Shown here: one piece after another, positions 55,043-64,000 of the stretch
Position numbering within the stretch: the first letter of the stretch is position 1
How the letters are laid out: each line of letters begins with the position of its first letter
Assembly: GCA_002105175.1 (NCBI GenBank)
Contig: MCGE01000005.1
Span: forward strand, 1,736,001 to 1,800,000
Length of the DNA stretch: 64,000 nt
Direction of reading: 5' to 3'
DNA from: Absidia repens
Taxonomy: Eukaryota > Mucoromycota > Mucoromycetes > Mucorales > Cunninghamellaceae
The notes under the pieces: generated by a model
Told to the model about the DNA's origin: nothing
Seen by the model: the letters and a program-made list of their open reading frames with translations, nothing else
Database searches by the model: none
Position numbers and translations under genes: made by a program

Positions 55043-58000
55043 TATTCTTTTTGTATTACACCTATATCTACCCTCATTCTTAATTAGCTTTTTTTTTTTA
55101 CTCCACCCCTTCCCCCTTACGGTATCACAAAGTTTGTATGCATTCTCTTTTCTTTTCTTTTTTGTTATTTATTTATTTACAAATCTCTGATTTATAAGCA
55201 CTGTCCCAGATTGATTTATGCTTTACCCACCCATTATTTTTTCATTTATGTTGTCTTTACTATATATTATCTAATTAATCATGCTATCTTTTCTCTTCTC
55301 AATGTATATGTCTATTCCATAATTCCTTTGAATTATCATTCTGCAAATAAAATATCCTTTCATCTACTACTGTAATTTTTTGGGAGGGGGTTGTCGAGTT
55401 TAAATGCCGCTTGCATGAATTTTAATTAGATCTCCGCACCGAGCGAAAGCTTAAATCTTAAAAAAGTAAATCAACCAAAAGTAGTTCCTCCTTTTTTTAT
55501 GATGAATGAAATATCTTTATTTTTCAAGAAGCAAAACTCTAAACAAGGAGGGATGAGGGGAGTGAAATGCAGCATGTAAAGGAAGGAGATAAAAAACCCA
55601 GGGCAGATTTATGCCTCCTTCCCGATTATATACCCCGGCAGGAAAAAAAAAAAAAAAACCGGTTCGCTTACAATACTCTTGACATGAGCATTTACGCGCG
55701 AGTACATACATTATTGTATATGTAGTTTGATGTCTCTTTACTTGTATTTTTAACAGCAGGATTTTGTTGGAAATGTTTCTTTTTCTTGAAAAGAAAAAGG
55801 GGGCATGTCATGATGATTAACTTTATAGAAGGAGGCATTATACAAATTCAAGTGATAAGAATATGATATGTGTATAAAGTAATAGTTTATATTTGAGTAA
55901 AAAATGCTTTAATGTCTCGTATACTAGTCCATTTTATTCAAGATTTAGGAGTCTCCTTGATGAGAAAATAATACAAACAAACTTTTTACTCCTTACTTTC
56001 TGTGAATGAACTGTCCTAGGTGAAATGTTGATTTTTTAATGATAGATATAGTTTTAGTAGTGGGTCATTTAATTACTGATCGAAATGAAATTAGCATTAG
56101 CTCCATGATATGAAGTTGTATATACCACAAATGCGCTATGCTGAAATTAAAGATCGTCCTTATGAAGATCACTGATACGACTGACAGATGAATACCTTCC
56201 GAACGCCACCCGGTGTGAAGTCATGAGGGAAACTAAAATATCCATGACAAAATAGTTCGCATTCAGTAGATCCTTGCATTAAGAATATTCTGATTAAGAA
56301 TAATTTATGGGTTAAGAATAACAATCCGGAAAGCATTGATCGTTTAAAGTAAATTATTGTTATCGAGTTTTGAACAATTTTATTCCTGGGACCTGAGTTT
56401 AAAAATAAGGTAGAAATTTTTCTGTCATTGAACTACTTTTAGTTTCCTCTTTTTGTTTCTTTCTTTTTTTTACTTCATTATGGGCTCCATCGGTTAATTG
56501 TCGAATTGGATTAGTTGTGTATATTGGAATTAGGGTTTTTGAACAAGAGCTTACAAAGTACAAGGGAAACCCTTTCATTTTAGATCCAGGATTTTGATGT
56601 CTCCATTGTTTTTCATTCTTGCATTGGCGTCATACGGAATCCCTACTTAAATGAATTTATAGTATATTTTTGGTAGTTTTGACATTATGTATATTTGTAT
56701 TCGAAATAAAATATTGCTTTGTACTCTTTTTATATACCATGTCTATTACGATATACCTCTTTTTTGACTTTCGCCTATTTACTATATATATATATATATA
56801 TATATATGGTTATATATCTCTATTTTTTGTGAGGCATACGTAATGGGAACATACATTAAATATCGGTGGATACAGTATCTTCCTGCGTTAGCCAAACCAC
56901 AGAAATGTTTCATTCGCGCAATTCATTTTCTGAATATATAGCCATGAGATAATAAAGTCCTTTTATTCTACGTTGAGGTATTCGTGTACTGGTGTCCTAA
57001 GAATTTGGTCTTAATTTCATTGGTTTATTTTCTCATTGGCCTCTAGGCCGTGTCTCTGGTGTTTTCATTGAAAGGATAATCATCAATATCATGTCAAATC
57101 AACTTTGGACATTTTTGTTTTCGTCTTCATCTTCACCATTTTCTTCTTCAACGGCCATTTAACCACGTACAGTATATGATAATTATTTATATTGTATCAA
57201 AAGGAAAAATGATTGTCGCTGGATCTAATGCGGCTCTCATCGTTTACTGGTCTGTCATACGATTCCATAACAATATGATCTATTTCACATCCCGATGAAT
57301 AATGATTTTTCGACTCAAAAAAGGTTATTCTTAATGCGAGGAACTACTGTAATCTCGTTTTTCACTTCAATCAAAGGAGCCGTTTAGTTCATTTTCTTTG
57401 TTCTAATAATCTTTTTTAATAATCTTTTTTTTTTTTTTTTTTTTGCCTTTCAGTTATCGCATTCAAATAAACTTGCGGTGAGTCATTATTTCGCATAGTT
57501 AAATTAATAACCAAAATGCCTTCACATGAATAAAGCGTTGGATGATATCCATTTTCCTCCTTTTATGAACTTCCCTTTTTTTTTCGGGAAGAACAAAAAA
57601 ATATACACTCCCATGGTTCATTGTCGAGGAGTCATATCTTACCGGATTTTCACGAGAAATACTAAAACCCTTCTTCAAACTGTAAAAGAACTTTATTTGG
57701 ATTGATACAAGTAACTCAATGCATAATGCTGTACACTGACCCAGTAGTTTTATTTTCCTCCTCCCCCCCTACTCACCTTCTTGATCCCCTTTACCCCTGT
57801 ATCACATGATAGCACTGTTATTCTACTGTATATAGTTCGTCCTCCATGTCCTATTTCCCGACTTCCACGTACAAATTGACTTGCAGCCTTCAAATTATAA
57901 TTGTAAATCCCATGCATCATCCACAATATATTTGTAAACCCCGTAGGCATGACAATCGTGATAATCTTTTTTATTTCTGCAAAATAATGAGGATGTTCTA

Positions 58001-58127
58001 TCCCTTTCGCACAAGAAGACAACAAATAACATATTCTATACTACCTACTATATACCTTATGCCACATACTATAAACTATAAGCTATATACTTCATATCTA
58101 TTCTAATGACCAATATATCGCTACATC
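55043..58127. other. 3.1-kb spacer with a small TIR element
   Basis: Between the homeobox gene (+) and pyrophosphatase gene (-) 3' ends. Apart from the element at 56264-57349 it has an A17 tract (55642-55658), an (AT)n run (~56785-56808) and T tracts. Open frames at 55517-55711 and 57750-58106 lack recognisable domains. Confidence 0.55.
56264..57349 (+). mobile_element. Small CAGT-ended TIR element (MITE-like), copy 2
   Basis: 1086 bp. Left end CAGTAGATCCTTGCATTAAG; right end on the minus strand CAGTAGTTCCTCGCATTAAG, matching over about 28 bp. TA follows the right end; the left flank is TT, possibly a decayed TA. Internal sequence aligns with the element at 11683-12736 through most of its length; core at 56551-56590 (AAGGGAAACCC, core ATG lost). 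No transposase. TIR style suggests the pogo/Tc1-mariner group (inference). Confidence 0.72.
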
Positions 58128-59578
58128 TCAGTCTCGAATATAATACCATTTTTGATCTGGCTCGGCCACTTGTTCATGTTGATCAAATCCCTAGTAGTAT
58201 AGAAGTGTCGTCATTAAAGAGGGTTATGCTTACCATTGTGTTGTGTGTATATATGCAGGAGCGAGGGAATGTTACTTACCAAGGATACATCTGATTTACA
58301 TTGAGGAGTTTTTGACTTGAAAGGCGAGTTTTCAACTGTTGTATTGGCGCTGACAAAAAAGTAAATGATTAAAGTAAATTTCCCATAAAGTAACATTTAC
58401 CCATCATAGTTTCATTGCTTACAGTGATATTCCATTGGCATTTGTATCACGTTTGCCTTCAATCAGTCGTCTCCAGGCTTCATGAGTTTCTTGGATCACA
58501 GAGGTGGCATAATCCTACGATATGTAGAATATTGATAATTAAGCAGCGTTCTTTTATTTCATCTATTCTTTACCTTGTTTTGACAAGCACCATCGAATGC
58601 AAATTCATTGATAGGTTTTCCATCTGGCACTTTGTAAATCTTGAACCATCGTCTTGTGGCATCGATCAAACCCGGGAAATGTCGTTCGATATCTTTAATA
58701 TCTAGTTAAAAAAGAAAGACCAAAAAGTTTAACGTTGTATCTTTGCTAATGTAAAATATATTTACCATTTATTTCGCTTGCCAAAGGATCATTGACATCA
58801 ATAGCCAAAACTTTCCAGTCAGTTTCACCTTCATCCAATAAAGCCATGACACCCAACACCTTCACTTTTTTTATTTCACCGCACTTCCCCACTTCCTGTC
58901 CAATTTCGCATACATCCACTGGATCATTGTCCCCTTTCGCCTGAGTATCTTTATTCATCATATCTGGATCTTCCCAAGTCTATAATAGAATGTCAAAAAA
59001 GTACGTTGAAAATATATACCACAAAATAATAATCATCCAGCACGATCGAATATACCGTACCTGAGGAAGAGCACCATAGTTCCAAATATATCCTTTGTAA
59101 GGAAAGCAATTGCGCACAAATCGAAGCTTTCCCTTTTTCACATCTTGCTTGATGGGATTATGTTTTTCCTTTGTACTGATCTATATTAAAAATGAAAAAG
59201 GGTGTTCAGATAGTGACTGCAAATTGAATGTCATTTTATTACCTCTACTTTAGCATTGCTCCATCGAGGGATTTCAACGATCATGTTGACAATCGACTGG
59301 CTGTTTTCATCAGCATATAAAGGAATATCGTGGAATGGTGAGATAAGCTTGCCATCGTTTTCTATAAAGGAAAGAATAAAAAATAATATGGATCAGCGTC
59401 AAAGAAGCCGTAAACTTTTTTCCCTCCTGCTGTCATTACCAAAGTAAACACGATGTTGAGAAGTCAAAGGTTGTCCAATATTGAATGACTTCGTAGCCAT
59501 TGTTCTTGTTGCAGCCAATTTCCAGTGCTTGGAGGAAGTTACCATATATCGACGCGCAGAAAGCAAGGACAGATTCAT
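58128..59578 (-). CDS. IPP1: Inorganic pyrophosphatase, possibly dual-targeted
   Basis: Eight exons: 59578-59440, 59361-59243, 59180-59061, 58979-58766, 58701-58574, 58514-58423, 58349-58280, 58190-58128; 314 aa from the first ATG, 288 aa from the ATG at 59500. Family I pyrophosphatase hydrolyses PPi to phosphate, driving biosynthetic reactions. Motifs: [34 protein letters not shown], the metal site DNDPVDV (residues 117-123 in the short form), and [18 protein letters not shown]. The 288-aa form matches the cytosolic yeast enzyme in length. The extra 26 residues ([20 protein letters not shown]...) are basic, Ser/Arg-rich and non-acidic, like a mitochondrial presequence. The C-terminus KWYYIRD ends as in other fungal enzymes. 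Confidence 0.93.
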
Positions 59579-59831
59579 GATATTACAGGTTTTAAAACCG
59601 AAAAAGAAGTAAGAAATTTATCCAGCGTCGCCTCCCCCCCCTCAAAAAAAAGGCGCTGTTTGAAATATTCAAATGTGACCCTAGTTCTCTGCCATACGGT
59701 ACATACAATGTCGCCCAACCTTTGATCAATTAAATAACCAATTATAATCACTGTCCTTTATTCAATATAAACGATGAATAGAAACTATATTACTAGAATA
59801 AACAAAACTAATTTCCTAAAAAGAAGAATAA

Positions 59832-62095
59832 CTAATTGGTGTCTTGCGATGAAGAAGATCCAAAAAATACTTGTACAGATGAGCCTAAGAAGGTCTTGAT
59901 GGTTTGTGCCTTGGCGACGATAGAAGAAGGAAGGCCATAGATCAATACGCTGAAGAGGTTGTATTTGTCTTGATTATAAGGGGGATAACGTGCGCCCATC
60001 ACACTTTCCAATCCAGTAGATTTGATCATCGTGCTTCGTTCGTGAGAGAATGTGGTAAAGGATTTGTCACCGTCTAAGTAGTAATCAATAAATCGTAGAT
60101 TGTGGTTAACATTCAAGTCGTCGAGCCATCAATACCCTTCTTGTTTCTACTTCATTTGCTCTATCTTAATTAAATACTTACGGTAGTTGCCCATGCCGGA
60201 GGCACCCACACCGCCAAATGGTAATGACGTTTCCAAAATATGCATCAGGGTATCGTTCACCAACACACCTCCAGAAGTGGATTGTTCAATCACTATTAAA
60301 ATGAAGCCAGTTTAGTCACGGTCATTATCATCTATGTATGTGTCCCAGATTTTTCCTTTTTTTTGGTTTTATTTTTTGTTTGCCATACCTTTATTAATTT
60401 CCTTTTTCTTGTCACTGAAGATATATGTCACAAGAGGGTGGGGCCTAAAAAGAGAAAAGGGAGAAAGGTGTTGTTGTTAGTTAGCATTCTATTTTGTCAA
60501 ACCTTTGACTTACTTTGAATTGATAATATCAATGGCTTCATCTATGTTATCCACAGGCACAACAGGGAGAATGGGTCCAAAAATTTCGTTGTCCATGATG
60601 GGATTACCAGAAGCGGTAGCAGGATAAATGACAGTGGGAGCAATAAAGAGATCATCACGGTTGGTTTGACCACCAATGACCACCGTAGCGGGATCAACAC
60701 TATCCAAACATTTCTTCAAACGGTCAAACTGACGGTGGTTGATGATACGGCCATAAGAGTCGCTTTTTTCAGGGTATTCGCCGTAGAATTCCTTGATAGT
60801 TTTCTGAAGTTCACTGACCAGGCTCTCGGCATGCTCACGTTGTACAATAATATAATCCGGTGCCACGCATGTCTAAGTATGGTGAAAAAAGAATCAAGTA
60901 AAAAAGAGAGCATGAGTGTGGGTTGCTTTTTTTTTTTTTTGATGATGATTCAAACTTTTCAACCATGTATTATGATATATTTTTTTTCTCATGTTACCTG
61001 GCCATTGTTATAGAATTTGCCCCATGCGATTCTGTTTGCTGTGCACTGGTTCACGGCATCTGGAGCAACGTAGGTTGGAGATTTGCCACCTAATTCTAAA
61101 GTCACCGGAGTCAAGAACTTGGCGGCCTTTCCCATCACGATACTACCAATGGTTCCACCACCGGTGTAGAAAATATGGTCAAGAGGTCGATCTATCGTCC
61201 CAAAAAAGGTGTCCTGACGGTTAGTATGTTATGCTTCACCTAGTCGCTCTATACTATAGTGGATCGTATGACTCCTTTACCTAGAAGAGCAGTTGTTTCA
61301 TCCACAGCACCATTGACGATCTTGAAGAAGCGCTGGTCGAGGTAACCTGACATGGTCTTAGTAAGAAAGGCGGCGGTGTGTGAAGCTACTTCTGAAGGCT
61401 GGTATTCAATAAGAAAAAAATTTAAATTTAGGCACACATTTTAATTATATTCTATCATTCGTCTTACCTTGAGAATCACACAGTTACCCGCAGCGATGGC
61501 GCCGACAACAGGCATCAGAGTCAAATGGACCTAAAACAAAGGGAGTAATGGAGGGGATTAGAAGAGAAAAAGCAGGAGGCGGTAGAATGTAAATCAGCGG
61601 AAAAAAAGGAGGTTAAAAAACAAAGGGTATTATTTACAGGATAGTTCCAGGCACCTATTCAAAGAAGAAGAAATATATGATAGAAAGTCAGTTTAAATGC
61701 AACATTAAATAGTATACACCATGTTTATCTATCATTGCTTACCAATAACCAAGACAACACCTTTGGGTTCTTTTCGGACATACGTGGTATCAGTCGCATT
61801 GATCCAGTATAATTTTTTTGGAGAAACAGGTTTAGCTAACCGATCCAAATTCTAAAACGAAAAAAGAAATACGCGTCAATTGATAAGCCTTACTTTGTGG
61901 GGAAGTAGGAGTTTGTTACCTCGATCAAGTACTTGCATTCGTTGATGACGGGAGCAATTTCAGCCAGGACTTCCATACGATGTTTCTTCAAATCAGAATA
62001 CACAGCATTTTCAATACCCTTTTCACTGTCTTCCAAGTAGCGAATGACTTGCTTCAGTTGTTGCTTACGGAAAGCTAGTTCTTTGGTTGTACCTA

Positions 62096-62137
<42 letters not shown>

Positions 62138-62257
62138 TCGTCAGTAAAAGAGCAACCAAAGAAAGCTTTCTTTTGATTTACCGGTTTTATAAAATTGGCG
62201 AGCATCGTCGATGATAGTAGGGATATCTTGTATAGGTGTGTATTCCAGCTCGGACAT
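59832..62257 (-). CDS. HFD1: Aldehyde dehydrogenase, ALDH3/fatty-aldehyde (Hfd1-like) type
   Basis: Eleven exons: 62257-62182, 62092-61920, 61851-61743, 61654-61638, 61530-61468, 61398-61281, 61191-60998, 60872-60514, 60444-60389, 60292-60182, 60073-59832; 505 aa. Oxidises aldehydes to acids with NAD(P). Seen: GVVLVIGAWNYP, the coenzyme-loop NCVILKPSEVA, catalytic Glu218 in LELGGKSP, catalytic Cys252 in [21 protein letters not shown] and [15 protein letters not shown], all typical of ALDH3. ALDH3/Hfd1 proteins are often membrane-attached by their C-terminus; here the tail is hydrophobic in part ([20 protein letters not shown]), so membrane association is possible. Exon 4 is only 17 nt (encodes AWNYP). 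The intron after exon 1 ends in a 39-nt T tract directly before the acceptor. Acts in sphingolipid or coenzyme-Q-precursor breakdown in yeast; role here inferred. Confidence 0.92.
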
Positions 62258-62784
62258 AGCGATTATTTTCCTTTTTCTTTAAAAAAAAAAAAGAAAAAGA
62301 GAAGAAAGTAGCTTGGTATTCTTGTTTTTTATTTTTTATTTTGAAGAGACGTTTAAATACCGACATCGGTGTAACCTGTTTTTTTTTGTGTGTAGCAATC
62401 ATTGATGGATAGTGAACACAAATTACAGTTTTTGAGGTAAAATGGGTCGAGGATTGTGATTCCATTGGAAATAAGTCAGGTAAAAGCAACTCTGTTAAGT
62501 CTTGTCAAAGATAGAACGTGCCGACGAGGTAGTTGCAAATAATTTCACGAGATTATCTGAGATAAAGTACTTTATTTATTTATATATATGTATATGACAG
62601 GGACATGCTACATTGATGGGCTGGTGCTTCAAAAAGATTGCCGCTTTGAATTGGACAAGGCGGGGTTTTAATCATTCGTGATTTTTTTTCGAGATGGTCA
62701 AGTTCTTTATTTTTTTCTTTTCATTTTTTATACCAAGCTGCTGGGCACGTATTAAAAGTTTTTCAATAAGCATCATAAACAAAT
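62258..62784. other. Divergent promoter region, aldehyde dehydrogenase and Med8
   Basis: 527 bp between opposed start codons. AT-rich with an A12 tract next to the dehydrogenase start and T-rich sequence near Med8. No gene seen. Confidence 0.45.
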
Positions 62785-63606
62785 ATGGATTCAACAACAA
62801 CAACAACTTCATCGGCTTTGGTAGCGTATTTAGATCCACACACTATTCAAGAATTGGAAGCATTACGTGGTAAACTAGGATCGTTACAAGAAACACTGTC
62901 GACGCAGATTGCATACCTCAAAGAACCCAAGTTCCATTTTACGTGGCCAGATCTGCTCAACAAATTCAACATGCTCACAGCAAAATTCTCCTCACTCTCT
63001 GAAGATTTCCATCAATTTACCCAGACCGGCAGTACAGCGACTTTACCAAAACTCATGCTACATCCATGGACACCACCAGTGACTGAACAGGATACGAATA
63101 TTTTTAGCGTGTTACTACGTACCAAATTGATTCCTGATATTGAAGCTGTAGAAAAGGAAACTCTTCGAACGATTCAACAGGAAATGCCTCAGCAACAACA
63201 ACAACAATGGAACCTACAACAACAGCAGCAACAACTACAACAGCAAGAACGTCGAGTGGATGATGACCAAATGATCAAAGAACAAATTCATCAATGGCAA
63301 AAACTTAGGGAACGACATGATCTTTTGGCGGAAGAGGCGGCAAGCTTGACCCAAGAGCTATCATCAAGATATGGGGATGTCATCTTATTACGTGTGGAAG
63401 AGGAGAACAACGACAACAATCAACCAGTGACTTCTGGTATGAACTCAATGATGGATGATGATGATAAAGAGGATCAAGGCCCTGAATGGAAACAACAAGG
63501 ATTTACCTCAGAAGAAAACTGGAAACGGTATCAATTAGAATGTATGATGACTTTTTATAGCATGGGGAAAGATAGTTTAGTTGGTAGTGATCTTAAATCG
63601 AAATAA
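62785..63606 (+). CDS. MED8: Mediator complex subunit 8
   Basis: Single exon, 273 aa. Med8 is a head-module subunit that bridges RNA polymerase II regulation. Evidence is the N-terminal helical region ELEALRGKLGSLQETLSTQI followed by FTWPDLLNKFNMLTAKFSSL, then LHPWTPPVTEQDTNIFSVLL and RTKLIPDIEAVEKE, the order and spacing typical of Med8 (P-x-L..QFN.L, LHP, LLRTK..P.IE). Then a poly-Gln run, a coiled-coil-like segment (HQWQKLRERHDLLAEEAASL) and an acidic stretch. Conservation in Med8 is low, so the call rests on the pattern of the first ~130 residues. Nuclear. Confidence 0.75.
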   Translation: MDSTTTTTSSALVAYLDPHTIQELEALRGKLGSLQETLSTQIAYLKEPKFHFTWPDLLNKFNMLTAKFSSLSEDFHQFTQTGSTATLPKLMLHPWTPPVTEQDTNIFSVLLRTKLIPDIEAVEKETLRTIQQEMPQQQQQQWNLQQQQQQLQQQERRVDDDQMIKEQIHQWQKLRERHDLLAEEAASLTQELSSRYGDVILLRVEEENNDNNQPVTSGMNSMMDDDDKEDQGPEWKQQGFTSEENWKRYQLECMMTFYSMGKDSLVGSDLKSK

Positions 63607-63759
63607 AAAAAGTGTCTATTCTTTTATTCGGACATGTTTATCCTTTATCGCCGTTACAAAATTCGGTTTATCCGGCACGTATTTTTTTTTTTTTTTTTTT
63701 TTTATCTTCTTTCCCTTTTGTTTTGACTTTGTGGTGCTTTTTTATATTACTTTAGGTCA

Positions 63760-64000
63760 ATGAACGAATTGGTATTCAATGTGGCTGCTTTAGCTGCCAA
63801 CCTTTATGGACTTATCGTTATCCAGAAGGAAGGGCCAGATATGGGCTTCGGTGGTCAATTCCAGGTACAGTTTTACGAAAACATATCATACGGAAACGAA
63901 GCATAATAAAAAACATCTTCCACTGACATGGTCTCTTTTTCTTTCTGTAGTTCTTGACGATATTAGGTTTAACAGCCTCTACCTTGGCTATGACTTTCAA
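63760..64000 (+). CDS. FAR-17a/AIG1-like integral membrane protein, 5' end only
   Basis: Exon 1 63760-63864 (35 codons), intron with GTACAG donor and TGTAG acceptor, exon 2 from 63951 running off the window. Visible protein: a first membrane span (LVFNVAALAANLYGLIVIQ), a short loop, then FGGQFQFLTILGLTASTLAM, which corresponds to the (Y/F)GG-x-(W/F)-(K/Q)-(F/Y)-L-T-(F/I)-(I/L)-x-L motif opening the AIG1/ADTRP (FAR-17a) family. Those are multi-span membrane threonine hydrolases of lipid esters in animals. Only ~50 residues are seen, so the call is moderate. An acceptor-like TTTAG just upstream (63751-63755) leaves open a 5' untranslated or coding exon. Confidence 0.55.

Noticed and set aside
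57750..58025. 91-aa minus-strand frame downstream of pyrophosphatase
   Set aside because: Not recognised, no splice link to the pyrophosphatase gene whose C-terminus is complete at 58128.
59525..59725. 66-aa plus-strand frame opposite the pyrophosphatase start
   Set aside because: Antisense to exon 1 and promoter; composition and context not gene-like.

Overview
This is a eukaryotic, AT-rich, intron-bearing nuclear segment. It is most likely from a filamentous fungus of the early-diverging Mucoromycota (Mucorales-like). The gene families are fungal: Trm112, a fungal-type bZIP with a C-terminal DUF3425-like region, Sas10, Hfd1-like aldehyde dehydrogenase and a laccase-type multicopper oxidase. 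Introns are short (about 60-120 nt) with GTAAGT-like donors, often ending in long T-tracts before the acceptor. Coding DNA is full of CAA/CAG, serine and aspartate runs, and intergenic DNA carries homopolymer A/T tracts up to 83 nt. The phylum is inferred from gene content and sequence style, not from a marker gene. All exon structures were assembled by hand; total coding length was used as a frame check (each complete gene is divisible by three with no internal stop).

Layout: (1) 92-786, 3' end of an ABCF ATPase gene. (2) 0.8-4.3 kb, repeat-filled spacer. (3) 4.3-8.5 kb, eight-exon DH-PH Rho GEF (-). (4) 10.7-11.5 kb, MATA-type HMG-box factor (+). (5) 11.7-12.7 kb, small terminal-inverted-repeat element. 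(6) 13.0-14.0 kb, hypoxanthine phosphoribosyltransferase (-). (7) 14.6-17.7 kb, 927-aa low-complexity protein (-). (8) 18.4-19.6 kb, unknown protein (+). (9) 19.8-21.7 kb, Trm112 (-) and nucleoside diphosphate kinase (+), head to head. (10) 21.7-24.8 kb, repeats. (11) 24.8-28.3 kb, RING-H2 protein and coiled-coil protein (both -). (12) 28.7-33.3 kb, Cus2/Tat-SF1-like splicing factor (-) and an RBR ubiquitin ligase (+), divergent. (13) 33.3-36.9 kb, repeats. (14) 36.9-39.3 kb, membrane-anchored starch-synthase-like glycosyltransferase (+). (15) 39.7-42.5 kb, a 2.8-kb element with ~780-bp terminal inverted repeats. (16) 42.8-46.8 kb, AP-1-like bZIP (-) and multicopper oxidase (+), divergent with only 171 bp between start codons. 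(17) 46.8-50.4 kb, repeats and minisatellites. (18) 50.4-52.8 kb, Sas10/Utp3 (-). (19) 54.2-55.0 kb, homeodomain factor (+). (20) 56.3-57.3 kb, second small TIR element. (21) 58.1-62.3 kb, inorganic pyrophosphatase and fatty-aldehyde-type dehydrogenase (both -). (22) 62.8-64.0 kb, Mediator Med8 and the start of a FAR-17a/AIG1-like membrane protein (+).

Most genes are unrelated housekeeping or regulatory genes; there is no operon-like pathway. Functional links visible here are the Trm112/Ndk, Cus2/RBR and bZIP/oxidase divergent pairs. The most unusual content is in the spacers. A family of non-coding elements, several thousand bases in total, shares one highly conserved ~45-bp core (ATGGGGAAACCC...) that occurs 12 times in both orientations. 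It is found in copies ~800 bp long, in truncated copies, inside both arms of the long-TIR element, and in the two small CAGT-ended TIR elements. No transposase was found, so all appear non-autonomous. I found no convincing tRNA, rRNA or CRISPR locus.
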